Counted from the first letter of the stretch, positions 22,760 to 32,117 are shown. The stretch is DNA of 55,314 bases from Clostridium saccharobutylicum DSM 13864 (GCF_000473995.1 NC_022571.1:5052501-5107814), one strand, 5' to 3'. Notes: a model not told the origin generated them from the sequence alone. Numbers and translations: made by a program.

Positions 22760-23959
22760 ATGTTTTCATCTAAAAATAAATTAGATTATAATTTAAGGTA
22801 CTATATATCTAAAAATGCTTACAAACATTATAGAGTACTTATAAAATATAAAGATTTTCAATCTTCAATTTCAAAAAAAATTAGCTCATATAAAGGGACC
22901 ATTTATAATATTATAGAATCTGCAAAACTCATTAGTGCTGATCTTAATCCTAGAGGAATAAGTAGGATTTCAGAATATCCAGAAGTGGAAGAAATTTATT
23001 TAGATGAGTATTTATTTTTATGTGGCATGAGTGTTACTGCCGCTAATAGAGTTCACTTTTCTGATAAATCTAAATTATCTGGTACTGGAATTGGAATTGG
23101 ACTTGTAGATAGTGGAATTTTTCCACATCCAGATTTGACCTATCCTAGTAATAAAATAGAACTGTTTGTTGATTTAATTAATAATTTACACTATCCTTAT
23201 GATGATAATGGACACGGAACATCAATGGCTGGCATTTTATGTAGCAGTGGATTATCTTCTAATAACATGTATAAAGGGATATGTAATAAAAGTAAGCTAT
23301 TTTGTTACAAAGCTTTTGATAAGTTAGGCAAGGGATTTGCTTCTGATATACTATATTCCATTGAGAGTTTAGTTAAAATATCTAAGGTAAATAACATAAA
23401 AATATTATGTTTACCTTTCGAACTTTTAACTCACAATACCTTTATAATTTCTTGTTTTGATGAAATGTTTAATTATGCCACCTCCAACGGATTAATCCCT
23501 ATAGTACCTAGTGGAAGTAATTTAAACTATAAATCCTCAATTATGGGGATTGCCACCCTTCCTAATTGTATTACTGTAGGAGGATTAAATACATCTAATC
23601 CAATAATAAAAGCATATAATTATTCATCTGGTGGACCTTATGCAAAATTATCTAAACCTGATTTATCTGCTGCTTGCATGAACATTATGTCTTTAAATTC
23701 TGATAATAATTATCTTTCTGAAAAAAATGGCATAAAAACTTATCCTAATAAACTTGATGTACCATATAAAACTTTTACCGGAACATCTTATTCGACTGCA
23801 TATATTTGTGGATTATGCTCTCTACTATGTGAAAGAAATCCATCTGCAACTTTTAATGATATAAAAGCATTATTAAAAGTTGCCTGTGATAATGTTGAAG
23901 AAATACCAGATTATCTTCAAGGTGAAGGTATTATAAATATAAATAAGCTTATACCCTAA
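22760..23959 (+). CDS. Cytoplasmic subtilisin-like serine peptidase (S8 family)
   Basis: The 399-residue protein has the full S8 triad: Asp117 in GLVDSGIFPH, His152 in NGHGTSMAG and Ser343 in GTSYSTAYICG. The oxyanion asparagine falls in VPSGSNLNY, where AAGN is usual. The first 90 residues (RVLIKYKDF..., SYKGTIYNIIESAKLISAD) look like an inhibitor_I9-type propeptide, but no signal peptide precedes them, so the protease should stay in the cell or act in the spore. It recalls, in size, intracellular and spore-associated (Csp-like) clostridial subtilases. GGGAGAAAG precedes the ATG. Two large hairpins sit just upstream, and a strong terminator follows. Confidence 0.9.
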   Translation: MFSSKNKLDYNLRYYISKNAYKHYRVLIKYKDFQSSISKKISSYKGTIYNIIESAKLISADLNPRGISRISEYPEVEEIYLDEYLFLCGMSVTAANRVHFSDKSKLSGTGIGIGLVDSGIFPHPDLTYPSNKIELFVDLINNLHYPYDDNGHGTSMAGILCSSGLSSNNMYKGICNKSKLFCYKAFDKLGKGFASDILYSIESLVKISKVNNIKILCLPFELLTHNTFIISCFDEMFNYATSNGLIPIVPSGSNLNYKSSIMGIATLPNCITVGGLNTSNPIIKAYNYSSGGPYAKLSKPDLSAACMNIMSLNSDNNYLSEKNGIKTYPNKLDVPYKTFTGTSYSTAYICGLCSLLCERNPSATFNDIKALLKVACDNVEEIPDYLQGEGIININKLIP

Positions 23960-23990
23960 TAAAGTACTTTATTTAGGCACTTTAAGAATA

Positions 23991-24037
23991 AAAATACAGA
24001 ATTATCACAAGCTTTAAAGATAATTCTGTATTTTAAT
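23991..24037 (+). terminator. Terminator of the subtilase gene
   Basis: A perfect 16-bp stem aaaatacagaattatc (23991-24006)/gataattctgtatttt (24019-24034) ends in T residues. Confidence 0.85.
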
Positions 24038-24165
24038 ATTTGAATTAGTGATTATTAAATAATATTCTAATTTATCAATGTTATAATATGCTATAATTAT
24101 TTACATGGATAAATCAACATTAGTTAATATACATTTAAATACTCTGAAAGGTAGGTAGTAATAGA

Positions 24166-25170
24166 ATGAGCACATTCATGTTAAAAAGTAAGTCTGTTGG
24201 CTTCACCCCTGTTAATAATGTATTTATAGAAAAATACATGCCCCAAGCAAGAGGGGAATTCATAAAGACTTATTTATTAATGCTGAAACATAATGTTTGT
24301 GGAGAATTAGGAGTAAGCTCATCAATACTAGCTTCCTCGCTTAATTTGTTAGAATCAGATATTATGAACGCATTAAATTATTGGAATGAGCAAGGTGTCA
24401 TTAAACTTACTCAAATAGATAAAATGGGTAATTTTAATGTAGAATTCCTTGAATTATCTGAAGAACCATCTATACCAGTTAAACAAGTTGATTTGCTAGA
24501 AGCTTTAGATAGTAATAGCACTAAGGATATGCTAAAAGATATCGAAGTACTATTAGCTAGACCTTTATCTCCAAATGAAATGTCAATTTATCTAGGTTGG
24601 CAAAGAGATTTTGGATTTTCTTCAGAATTAATTTTAATATTAATAGAGTACTGTATCTCAAAAGGTAAAAGTGACTCTAGATATATAGAAAAGGTAGCTT
24701 TATCTTGGCATGATTTAAAAATAACTACTGTGGAACAAGCGCAAAATTTAATAAAAAAGACCGAGGACAAATGGATTAATATAAGAAAAATATTAACATA
24801 CTTAGGAATAAACAATACTGATATAATGAAACCTCAGCAGGATTTAATAGAAAAATGGCTTCTAATTTATAAGTTTCCAACTGAAATCATATCCAAAGCT
24901 TGTGATATATGCTTTGAAAGATTAAATAGAGCTGACTTTAAATATATTGATGGTATACTCACTAATTGGAACAAAAATAATATTAGAACTTTAGAAGATA
25001 TAGTTACTAAAGATGTTAAAACTACTAAGAGTCCACGAAACTCTAATTATCAAAAATCTTATAATAATTCAAACGAAAAAAACTCTCTTAAATTTAACAA
25101 TTTTGAACCAAGAGAATATGATTACGACTCTTTAGAAAAAAAATTATTAGGATGGGATAATGATGATTAA
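24166..25170 (+). CDS. DnaD-domain replication initiation protein
   Basis: DnaD-type proteins help DnaA and the loader bring the DnaB helicase to the origin or to stalled forks. The 334-residue product has an N-terminal winged-helix part (FIKTYLLMLKHNVCGELGVS.., ASSLNLLESDIMNALNYW) and DnaB_2/DnaD C-terminal domains with the family signature LSPNEMSIYLGWQRDFGFS and YIDGILTNWNKNNIRTLED, the YxxxIxxxW motif. A disordered Asn/Ser-rich linker and an acidic tail finish it. AAAGGTAGGTAG precedes the ATG. It overlaps the DnaC-like gene by 11 bases, a translational coupling that matches a joint loading role. Confidence 0.9.
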   Translation: MSTFMLKSKSVGFTPVNNVFIEKYMPQARGEFIKTYLLMLKHNVCGELGVSSSILASSLNLLESDIMNALNYWNEQGVIKLTQIDKMGNFNVEFLELSEEPSIPVKQVDLLEALDSNSTKDMLKDIEVLLARPLSPNEMSIYLGWQRDFGFSSELILILIEYCISKGKSDSRYIEKVALSWHDLKITTVEQAQNLIKKTEDKWINIRKILTYLGINNTDIMKPQQDLIEKWLLIYKFPTEIISKACDICFERLNRADFKYIDGILTNWNKNNIRTLEDIVTKDVKTTKSPRNSNYQKSYNNSNEKNSLKFNNFEPREYDYDSLEKKLLGWDNDD

Positions 25171-26146
25171 AGGTTATCAAAGTGAAATTTTAAAAGCGTA
25201 TGATACACTTAGAGAAAATGAAGTAAGAGCACTAAAAAAAAGAAAAGCAGAAATAGCTGAAAAATACCCTGAAATTATAGAATTAGATAATCAAATTCAA
25301 AAGCTTTCATTAAAAATGGCATTATCAGTTCTTAAATCTAAGGATAGTGAAAAAACATTAAATGATTTTAAAGAAACCATTACTGATCTAAGAGTTAAAA
25401 AATGTGAAATGTTAGTTGAAATGGGATATAACCCTGAATATATCAGCATGCATTATCATTGTAATAGATGTAGTGATACAGGTTTCATCGGAAATGTTCA
25501 GTGCATTTGTTATAAAGAAAAGTTAATTAAATTATATTATAAAAATTCTGAATTAGAAAATACTATAAAATATAATAATTTTGATAATTTTGATCTTAGT
25601 TTATTTTCTAATCATAAATTAGGTGATGAAAAGTTTTCTCCAAGAAAGAACATGGAAAATAATCTAGAATATATTTTAAAGGATTATATTCCAAACTTTA
25701 AAAACATATCGACTAATTTATTATTCTATGGAAATCCTGGTAGCGGAAAAACTTACTTATCTTATTGTATTTCTAAAGTAATATTAGATAAAGGATATTT
25801 AGTAGTATATAAAACTTCCGATGAATTAATTAAAAACTTGAGAGATATTAGATTTAACAATGATTCTAATTTAGAATCAATAATATTAAATTGTGATCTA
25901 CTAATAATAGATGATTTGGGTGCGGAGCACCTTAATGAATTTTCTATAACTGAATTGTTTAATGTAATTAATAAAAGAATTCTTACTAAGAAAAAAATGC
26001 TTATTTCAACCAATCTTACATTGCCAGGTATAACACAACAATATAATGAACGAATTTCTTCTAGGTTAATTGGTGATTTTAAGCTTTGTAAATTCTACTC
26101 AGAAGATATAAGAATTAAGAAAAATTTAGCTAAAAGTAATAGATAA
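25160..26146 (+). CDS. DnaC/DnaI-type helicase loader ATPase
   Basis: This AAA+ ATPase loads the replicative helicase. The 328-residue protein has an N-terminal helical region, a zinc-binding segment YHCNRCSDTGFIGNVQCICY near residue 97, a Walker A LLFYGNPGSGKTYLSY near 190, a Walker B LLIIDDLGAEH near 250, sensor 1 LISTNL and an arginine-finger region ERISSRLIGDF. The zinc segment is characteristic of the DnaI branch. The start is ATG at 25160 (or the adjacent ATG at 25163), inside the DnaD-like gene. The terminator starts 14 bases after the stop. Confidence 0.93.
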   Translation: MMIKGYQSEILKAYDTLRENEVRALKKRKAEIAEKYPEIIELDNQIQKLSLKMALSVLKSKDSEKTLNDFKETITDLRVKKCEMLVEMGYNPEYISMHYHCNRCSDTGFIGNVQCICYKEKLIKLYYKNSELENTIKYNNFDNFDLSLFSNHKLGDEKFSPRKNMENNLEYILKDYIPNFKNISTNLLFYGNPGSGKTYLSYCISKVILDKGYLVVYKTSDELIKNLRDIRFNNDSNLESIILNCDLLIIDDLGAEHLNEFSITELFNVINKRILTKKKMLISTNLTLPGITQQYNERISSRLIGDFKLCKFYSEDIRIKKNLAKSNR

Positions 26147-26160
26147 TTTCTTACTTAAAA

Positions 26161-26212
26161 AAAGCTACATATTATTATGTCTAATCCATTTGACTAATAA
26201 TTATGTAGCTTT
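26161..26212 (+). terminator. Terminator of the loader operon
   Basis: aaagctacat (26161-26170) pairs with atgtagcttt (26203-26212) with extra pairing inside; T-rich sequence follows. Confidence 0.7.
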
Positions 26213-26289
26213 AAATTTATTATATTCTTACTTATATATCAAAATAATTTAAATTAAATCTTCTAATAATCTGAGTATAAAACTCATTA

Positions 26290-26324
26290 TACAACAAAAC
26301 AAGCTTTAGTATAACTAAAGCTTG
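26290..26324 (-). terminator. Terminator of the tRNA operon
   Basis: On the minus strand an 11-bp perfect stem (26300-26310 with 26314-26324, caagctttagt/actaaagcttg) is followed by a T-rich tract (TTTTGTTGT). Confidence 0.85.
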
Positions 26325-26331
26325 CATTATT

Positions 26332-26408
26332 TGGCGACTCAGAAGGGGCTCGAACCCTCGACCTCCGGCGTGACAGGCCGGCACTCTAACCAACTGAGCT
26401 ACTGAGCC
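26332..26408 (-). tRNA. tRNA-Asp (GUC)
   Basis: A 77-base cloverleaf with acceptor GGCTCAG/CTGAGTC, D-arm AGCTCAGTTGGTTAGAGT, anticodon loop with GTC, T-arm GAGGGTTCGAGCCCCTT, discriminator G and encoded CCA. Last gene of the three-tRNA operon. Confidence 0.97.
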
Positions 26409-26414
26409 ATCTTA

Positions 26415-26490
26415 TGGTGGGCACAACAGGGCTCGAACCTGTGACCCCCTGCTTGTAAGGCAGGTGCTCTCCCAGCTGAGCTATGCGCCC
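26415..26490 (-). tRNA. tRNA-Val (UAC)
   Basis: A 76-base cloverleaf with acceptor GGGCGCA/TGTGCCC, anticodon TAC, T-arm ACAGGTTCGAGCCCTGT and encoded CCA; middle gene of the operon, six bases from tRNA-Asp. Confidence 0.97.
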
Positions 26491-26504
26491 ATAAGATAGA
26501 TAAA

Positions 26505-26579
26505 TGGTGACTCCTAGGGGAATCGAACCCCTGTTACCACCGTGAAAGGGTGGTGTCTTAACCGCTTGACCAAGGAGCC
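26505..26579 (-). tRNA. tRNA-Glu (UUC)
   Basis: A 75-base cloverleaf starting GGCTCCTTGGTCAAGCGG, anticodon TTC, T-arm AGGGGTTCGATTCCCCT and encoded CCA; first gene of the operon. Confidence 0.97.
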
Positions 26580-26643
26580 ATGCTTTAATGTCTGTCGCTT
26601 GAATGTCTTGCTCTTTGACCGTTTCTCGCTGACCACATAGACT

Positions 26644-26672
26644 ATAATACAGAAAATTCGATTATGTGTCAA
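26644..26672 (-). promoter_or_regulatory. Sigma-A promoter of the tRNA operon
   Basis: A consensus -35 TTGACA (26667-26672) and a -10 TATTAT (26644-26649) are spaced 17 bp apart, 65 bases before tRNA-Glu. Confidence 0.9.
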
Positions 26673-26731
26673 CACATTTTTTAATTTTTTTTAATTTTTT
26701 TTATTTAATTCAATTCTAAAGCCATATTTGA

Positions 26732-27298
26732 TTATATTTTTCCTTGATTTTCAATGTCCTCTAAAGCCTCATCAAAACTAGATAATACGCCACTTTTAAG
26801 CTTTATTTCTTTTTGTATATTGTCCATTTCTTCATAGCATATTTTCACAAAATTTTCTTTTTCAATTTTATTAATAATTATATTATATCCATCTCTTTTA
26901 AAGTTTTGACCTGATGCAATAACTCCTAACGGATACTTTTTATTTACAGTTAACAACAATTCTTTCTCCCATATTCCCCTATTATTTATCCTATATTTAT
27001 CTCTTAATACATTTAATTTTTCTATCTCTTCTTTAATTTCATATTTTAATGAATCATATAATGCACTGTAAAAAAATACTGATATTCCTTTTTTCAACTT
27101 TATCTTCAAAAAATCCCTGTTACTAATTAAAAAATCATCCATATCATTTTCACCCTTAAGTTCTACATCCTTAAAATAAAAACTATTTATTCCAGACTCA
27201 TTTGGATAATTTACTATTATCTCATTATAGTTCATTCTTCTAACTTTAAATTCAACTCCATAATTATCTAATTTATCATTTATTATCTTAACTAGCAT
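26732..27298 (-). CDS. Hypothetical protein, 188 residues
   Basis: I do not recognise the family. The protein starts MLVKIINDKLDNYGVEFKVR, mixes beta-rich segments (NEIIVNYPNESGINSFYFKD, ISVFFYSALYDSLK) with a central charged helix (YEIKEEIEKLNVLRDKYRIN) and ends in an acidic helix (FDEALEDIEN). No signal peptide or membrane helix is seen. AGAAGGTG lies eight bases before the ATG at 27298, so it is likely translated. It sits between the tRNA promoter and a divergent BaiN-type flavoprotein gene. Confidence 0.7.
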   Translation of the reverse strand: MLVKIINDKLDNYGVEFKVRRMNYNEIIVNYPNESGINSFYFKDVELKGENDMDDFLISNRDFLKIKLKKGISVFFYSALYDSLKYEIKEEIEKLNVLRDKYRINNRGIWEKELLLTVNKKYPLGVIASGQNFKRDGYNIIINKIEKENFVKICYEEMDNIQKEIKLKSGVLSSFDEALEDIENQGKI

Positions 27299-27431
27299 AT
27301 AAATCACCTTCTGTTTTTAGTATTCCTTTCTTTTAACCTGAATATTACTGTGGTAAAATTTATTTGATTATAAATTGATATATTACTTTTAGAACATAAT
27401 TTATTACATACATAAGGAGTGATTAACAGAC

Positions 27432-28676
27432 ATGATTTATCACGATTTACTAATCATTGGTGGTGGTGCATCTGGTCTAATGGCTGCAATTGTAGCTAAA
27501 GACTTTGGAATTGATGTAGCTATCATCGAAGGAACTGACAGAATTGGAAAAAAGATTCTTGCTACTGGAAATGGTAGATGTAATATTTCGAATGACAATA
27601 TTAATTACCCATATATTAATTTTCATAGTGAAAATAACAATTTTTTTGAAAGTGTTTTAAACAGTTTTACAGTAGAAGATACTAAAAGTTTCTTCTTATC
27701 ACTTGGTTTGCCTATATCAGAATTAGATAATGGTAAGTTGTATCCAAAATCTTTGCAAGCATCTTCTGTTGTAGATATATTTAGAATGGCACTGGATGAT
27801 AAACAAATACCATTATATACAAATTGCAAAGTTACTTCCATTAATAAGAATAAAAAGTTTAGTTTAAGTACAAACAATGAAGAATATCCAAATTTTACTT
27901 GCAATAAACTAATCTTAAGTTGCGGAGGAAAATCAGCTGTTAAAACTGGATCAGATGGTACAGGATATAAGTTAAGCAAATCATTAGGTCATAGTATCAT
28001 CTCTCCTTTACCTGGAATTGTTCAACTTAAACTAGATTATCCTTATTTAAGAGCTTTATCTGGAATAAAATTTGATGGATCTGCCACTATCTTAATTAAT
28101 GATGAAATTGTTCGTACAGAAATAGGCGAGATCCTATTCACTGATTATGGTATATCAGGACCACCTATAATGCAATTATCCTCTTATGCCTCAAAAGCTT
28201 TATCTAATGGCTCAAAAATAACTATAAGACTTGATATGTTTCCACATGAAAATAAAGAAGATATAGAAAACTTTTTTGCTACACATTTTTCTATTTTTAA
28301 TTATAGAGAAATTTCTTCTTCATTAATTGGTGTAATAAACAAAAAATTAATTTCTACTATATTAAAAGATGTTGGTATAAAAGATATTCATTTACCTTGT
28401 AATAATATTGATTGGAAATATCTAAATAAGTTAATCGACAGATTTAAAAGATGGGATTTTAATTGTGTTGATACCAATGGCTTTTCTAATGCCCAAGTTA
28501 CTATTGGAGGAATAAATACCTCTGAAGTCAATAAATTAACCTTGGAATCTAAAATAGTTAATAACCTATACTTTTGTGGTGAAATGCTAGATGTTCATGG
28601 TGATTGTGGTGGCTTTAATCTTCAATGGGCATGGAGTTCTGGATACTTGGCTGCAAAATCAGCTGCCAGCAAATAA
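27432..28676 (+). CDS. HI0933/BaiN-family FAD-dependent oxidoreductase
   Basis: The 414-residue flavoprotein has the dinucleotide fold LLIIGGGASGLMAAIVAKDF at the N-terminus, the family block GTDRIGKKILATGNGRCNIS, LSCGGKSAVKTGSDGTGYKL with a second nucleotide-binding pattern and the C-terminal FAD contact LYFCGEMLDVHGDCGGFNLQ. Members include BaiN, a bile-acid dehydroxylation reductase, but most are uncharacterised, so a bile-acid role should not be assumed. TAAGGAGTG precedes the ATG by several bases. A two-way terminator separates it from the convergent thioesterase gene. Confidence 0.92.
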   Translation: MIYHDLLIIGGGASGLMAAIVAKDFGIDVAIIEGTDRIGKKILATGNGRCNISNDNINYPYINFHSENNNFFESVLNSFTVEDTKSFFLSLGLPISELDNGKLYPKSLQASSVVDIFRMALDDKQIPLYTNCKVTSINKNKKFSLSTNNEEYPNFTCNKLILSCGGKSAVKTGSDGTGYKLSKSLGHSIISPLPGIVQLKLDYPYLRALSGIKFDGSATILINDEIVRTEIGEILFTDYGISGPPIMQLSSYASKALSNGSKITIRLDMFPHENKEDIENFFATHFSIFNYREISSSLIGVINKKLISTILKDVGIKDIHLPCNNIDWKYLNKLIDRFKRWDFNCVDTNGFSNAQVTIGGINTSEVNKLTLESKIVNNLYFCGEMLDVHGDCGGFNLQWAWSSGYLAAKSAASK

Positions 28677-28740
28677 ATTTGTTTAAATTAAAATATAAAT
28701 TTTAATTTAACATAATACTTAAAGCAAATATCTAAAATAA

Positions 28741-28784
28741 AAAAACTATTCTAAAATTATACAAAATAATTTGGAATAGTTTTT
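28741..28784. terminator. Bidirectional terminator
   Basis: aaaaactattctaaaatta pairs with taatttggaatagttttt with one bulged A; A- and T-runs on both sides let it serve the flavoprotein gene and the convergent thioesterase gene. Confidence 0.8.
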
Positions 28785-28866
28785 ATTGTAATGTAATAAC
28801 ATAATTTAAACTTTTTATTTAATTATATCTTTGTTAGTTATTAATGTTTATTATTATCTTTTATTA

Positions 28867-29622
28867 TTAGTTTTCAGATTTCTCCCACTCTACTTCTAAT
28901 AATGTTAATGTAATTCCATTTGAGTTCTTTATAGTATGATATGATCTTAAACTACCATCCTCAGTTTGCTTTACTGTCGCAGATGAAGATATACTTTCTC
29001 CATATTTAGTTTCTCTTTCAAAGTTAACTTTAATTCTTTTTAATTGGTAATCCTTAATTACATCAATCGGAACAGCTTCAATTGCCCATTCAACATATTT
29101 AACATTGTTAACATGCTTATTTGAATCAATATCACTATATCTTATATTAAATTCTTTATTGTATTGCTCTTCGTCTACACATTCTAGCTTTTCCATACTT
29201 ATATCATAATCGACATCACCATCTACACCATAAAATTCATACTGTTCCTTTTGTATTCTCATAGGCCTTCTTTTATCAATATTAATTAAGAAAAATAATG
29301 CACGTGCTTCTCCAATTATTTTATCTTCTTCATCCCTTATTACATATTTCCTTAATCCATAGAATTTTTTAAATCCTACAGGGGTAGTAGTTATTTCTAT
29401 GTTTTCTCCAAATACCGGATATCTATACATATTTATATCATATTTATAAAATACCCATGCACAATTATTTTTTGCACAATATTCTAGTCCACCACCAATT
29501 ATTTCTGACTGCCTAGTACCTACATCACAAATAAAATCAATTATTGATGATAGTTTACATCTTAATTTATAATCTACTTCATAATAATGTATTTCATATT
29601 TTTTAGTAAAACTTTTAACCAT
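28867..29622 (-). CDS. Acyl-ACP thioesterase (FatA/FatB family)
   Basis: This enzyme releases free fatty acids from acyl carrier protein. The 251-residue product consists of two hot-dog folds. The first contains FTKKYEIHYYEVDYKLRCKLS and NNCAWVFYKYDINMYRYPVF; the second contains FNIRYSDIDSNKHVNNVKYVEWAIEAVP, with the Asn/His pair (NKHVNN) that is the catalytic site of the plant and bacterial family. The size matches bacterial members. TAGGAATTT precedes the ATG at 29622. No other fatty-acid genes lie next to it. Chain-length preference cannot be read. Confidence 0.92.
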   Translation of the reverse strand: MVKSFTKKYEIHYYEVDYKLRCKLSSIIDFICDVGTRQSEIIGGGLEYCAKNNCAWVFYKYDINMYRYPVFGENIEITTTPVGFKKFYGLRKYVIRDEEDKIIGEARALFFLINIDKRRPMRIQKEQYEFYGVDGDVDYDISMEKLECVDEEQYNKEFNIRYSDIDSNKHVNNVKYVEWAIEAVPIDVIKDYQLKRIKVNFERETKYGESISSSATVKQTEDGSLRSYHTIKNSNGITLTLLEVEWEKSEN

Positions 29623-29867
29623 AAATTCCTACTATAAATTTCTAAAAGCAATATTAAAATATTATTAGAAATTTACAATATACCTCTCCCCTCATACATT
29701 AATTCAATTTTAAATAATAAAATTAATTAATTTCTATTTTACATGTTATAAAAAATAATTTGCACCAAAATAAATAATAATAACATTGAATTTTGATAAA
29801 AAATTAAAAATTGCAACTTAATATACATACTAGTTATTAATTATAAGCTGATATTTGTATATATTTA

Positions 29868-29902
29868 AGAAGAGGACTTTCTAAAAAAGAAAATCCTCTT
29901 CT
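29868..29902 (-). terminator. Terminator of the DUF1858 gene
   Basis: agaagaggactttct (29868-29882) pairs with agaaaatcctcttct (29888-29902) with one mismatch and an A/T-rich loop. The 245 bases between it and the thioesterase start hold nothing further. Confidence 0.75.
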
Positions 29903-29912
29903 GTAAGTACTA

Positions 29913-30095
29913 TTATCTATTTAATGCTTCTAATAAATCGTCTAAATTTATACCGTGAACTGTTGCAGCTTCTGCTATAGTTTCAGCTTGAGCTGATGGG
30001 CATCCAACACATCCCATTCCAAAGCTCATTAAAACTTCTGCTTTAGATGAATCTGTATTAACAACCTCACCAATTGTCATATCCTTAGTTACCAT
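29913..30095 (-). CDS. DUF1858 (hybrid-cluster-protein-associated redox disulfide) protein
   Basis: The 60-residue protein MVTKDMTIGEVVNTDSSKAE.. has the motif FGMGCVGCPSAQAETIAEAA, a CxxC that can form a redox disulfide or bind metal, inside the small four-helix DUF1858 domain. Standalone copies are common in anaerobes. AGAAGGTGAAGAA precedes the ATG. It lies downstream of purA, with 118 bases between purA's stop and this start, so it could form part of the same minus-strand run, though it also has its own terminator. Confidence 0.92.
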   Translation of the reverse strand: MVTKDMTIGEVVNTDSSKAEVLMSFGMGCVGCPSAQAETIAEAATVHGINLDDLLEALNR

Positions 30096-30213
30096 TTCTT
30101 CACCTTCTTTTGAATATAATCTAAAAATTATTATCTACAAAAAATTATATTTTATCCCAAAATGAAAGTCAATAACTAACAAATAAGTTAGTAAGTATCC
30201 TAAAAGTAACCTA

Positions 30214-31500
30214 CTAAATACCTTTTACTCTCATAGTTTGATCTCTCTTAGGACCAACTGAAACTATTGAAATAGGTGTATCAGTAAATTCTTCTATTCT
30301 CTTAAGATACTTCTTAGCATTTTCAGGTAATTCATCATAGCTTCTAGCATTCGCTACTTCTTCACCCCAACCATCAAATTCTTCATAAATTGGTTCACAT
30401 TTAGCTAAATCTTCTAAGCTTGCTGGGAAATAATCTATAACTTTATCATCGAATTTATATCCAACACATACTTTAATCTTTTCTAATCCTGCTAATGTAT
30501 CAATTTTAGTAATAGATAATGATGTTAAGCCACTTACTCTTGCAGCAGTCTTAACAATAACTAAATCTAACCATCCACATCTTCTTGATCTACCTGTAGT
30601 TACACCGTATTCGTGTCCCTTTTCTCTAATCCAATCTCCAGTTTCATCAAGTAATTCAGTTGGAAATGGTCCTTTACCAACTCTTGTAGTGTATGCTTTT
30701 GTTATTCCTACACAATTAGTAATCATGTTTGGTCCTATACCAACACCACTAGCAACTCCACCTGCTGTTGTATTAGATGATGTTACATAAGGATATGTTC
30801 CATAATCAATATCTAATAACATACCTTGTGCACCTTCAAATAAAACTGTTTTATTTGCTTTAATATCATTATATACTCTAACTGATGTATCTTGAACAAA
30901 TGGTCTTAATCTTCTACCAAATTCTAAGTATTCCTTTAATATTTCATCAAAATTTAATGCTTCTCCGCCTAATACTTTTTCTATATAGGCATTCTTCATT
31001 TCTATATTTTCCTTTAATTTCTCTGAGAAAACATCTTCATGCATTAAATCACATACTCTGATTCCGCATCTTTCAAATTTATCTGTATAACAAGGTCCTA
31101 TTCCTTTTCCTGTAGTTCCTATGTCATTTTTGCCTCTAGCTTTTTCTTTTAATCTATCTAATGTTTTATGATATGGCATTATAAGTTGAGCTCTGTCACT
31201 TACTATTAATTTTTCAGGTGTAACTTTAACTCCAACACCTTCTAAATATTCTATTTCTTCAAATAGAGCTTTTGGATCCACAACTACGCCATTACCTATT
31301 ACGTTTAACTTATCTTCATATAAAATTCCTGATGGTATTAAGTGCAATTTATATTCTTTATCACCAACCACTACAGTGTGACCAGCATTATTTCCTCCTT
31401 GGAATCTAACAACAACATTAGCCTCTTCTGCTAAATAATCTGTCATCTTTCCTTTTCCTTCATCGCCCCATTGAGCTCCTAAAACAATAAATGCTGACAT
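30214..31500 (-). CDS. purA: Adenylosuccinate synthetase
   Basis: PurA joins IMP and aspartate using GTP to give adenylosuccinate, the first AMP-specific step. The 428-residue product, full length, starts MSAFIVLGAQWGDEGKGKMT with the GTP P-loop GDEGKGK, the catalytic Asp in WGDEG and the His in GGNNAGHTVVV. TGKGIGPCYTDK binds IMP and TTGRSRRCGWLDLV carries the aspartate loop. GGGAGGCAAGATTAA precedes the ATG at 31500, with a sigma-A promoter 100 bases upstream. In Bacillus purA follows dnaC (dnaB here) in the same neighbourhood. Confidence 0.98.
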   Translation of the reverse strand: MSAFIVLGAQWGDEGKGKMTDYLAEEANVVVRFQGGNNAGHTVVVGDKEYKLHLIPSGILYEDKLNVIGNGVVVDPKALFEEIEYLEGVGVKVTPEKLIVSDRAQLIMPYHKTLDRLKEKARGKNDIGTTGKGIGPCYTDKFERCGIRVCDLMHEDVFSEKLKENIEMKNAYIEKVLGGEALNFDEILKEYLEFGRRLRPFVQDTSVRVYNDIKANKTVLFEGAQGMLLDIDYGTYPYVTSSNTTAGGVASGVGIGPNMITNCVGITKAYTTRVGKGPFPTELLDETGDWIREKGHEYGVTTGRSRRCGWLDLVIVKTAARVSGLTSLSITKIDTLAGLEKIKVCVGYKFDDKVIDYFPASLEDLAKCEPIYEEFDGWGEEVANARSYDELPENAKKYLKRIEEFTDTPISIVSVGPKRDQTMRVKGI

Positions 31501-31595
31501 TTAATCTTGCCTCCCTTAAATTCATAAGCTTATTTAGCTTTAATTTTAATTATTAATCTGGAGTTTCATTAAATTATTTTAATCTCTCCTTTTAA

Positions 31596-31624
31596 ATAGT
31601 AGCAAAGTACCTTTATACGGTCAA
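31596..31624 (-). promoter_or_regulatory. Sigma-A-type promoter of purA
   Basis: TTGACC (31619-31624) and TACTAT (31596-31601) are separated by 17 bp. No PurR-box pair is obvious between it and the start. Confidence 0.65.
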
Positions 31625-31840
31625 CTAAAATCGAATATTTTTTTTATTTTTTTATAAATAATTCGTATATTCATGAATTTTATATTAAATTTTAGTTAAA
31701 TTCATGACATTTAAGCTATTGTAGAATATTTTCTATGAATATTTATAAAATTAATCCAAACTTTAAAAAACTATTATTTATTAATTCTTTATTTATAATT
31801 TTATAGATACTAAAAATATTATTATAATTTTATTTTTAAA

Positions 31841-31950
31841 TTATCCACAAATAAAAAAAATTATTTTATCCACAAAGCTTATCTAAAAAATTATCCACAA
31901 ATATAAATTTCAAAATTTATACACAGCTTAAATCCAAATTTTATTCCACA
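31841..31950. other. DnaA-box cluster C
   Basis: Three perfect TTATCCACA boxes in the same orientation (31841-31849, 31866-31874, 31891-31899) are spaced exactly 25 bp apart. A one-mismatch TTATACACA follows at 31917-31925, 26 bp further on, and a weaker TTATTCCACA at 31941-31950. The cluster is intergenic, between purA and proC, about 23 kb from the presumed origin. The remainder of 31625-32010 is AT-rich with no gene. Confidence 0.75.
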
Positions 31951-32010
31951 AATATTTTTTTGAATTTTGACTCAAAAAACAGATGGAGCAATTATATTCA
32001 GTTAAACAAA

Positions 32011-32053
32011 ATAAAAAAATTAAATTCTATAAATTATATTTTATATAGAATTT
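32011..32053 (-). terminator. Terminator of proC
   Basis: aaattctata (32022-32031) pairs with tatagaattt (32044-32053); on the minus strand a T-rich tract (TTTTTTTATTTT) follows. Confidence 0.75.
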
Positions 32054-32117
32054 AATTATATATATCTTTTTTATTTAATTGTAAGTTTGAATTTTCTTTA
32101 CAATTTCATTAGTCACT

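Noticed and set aside
27432..28676. Assignment as a bile-acid 7-dehydroxylation enzyme (BaiN)
   Set aside because: The family match is real, but no other bai genes are present and most family members are uncharacterised.
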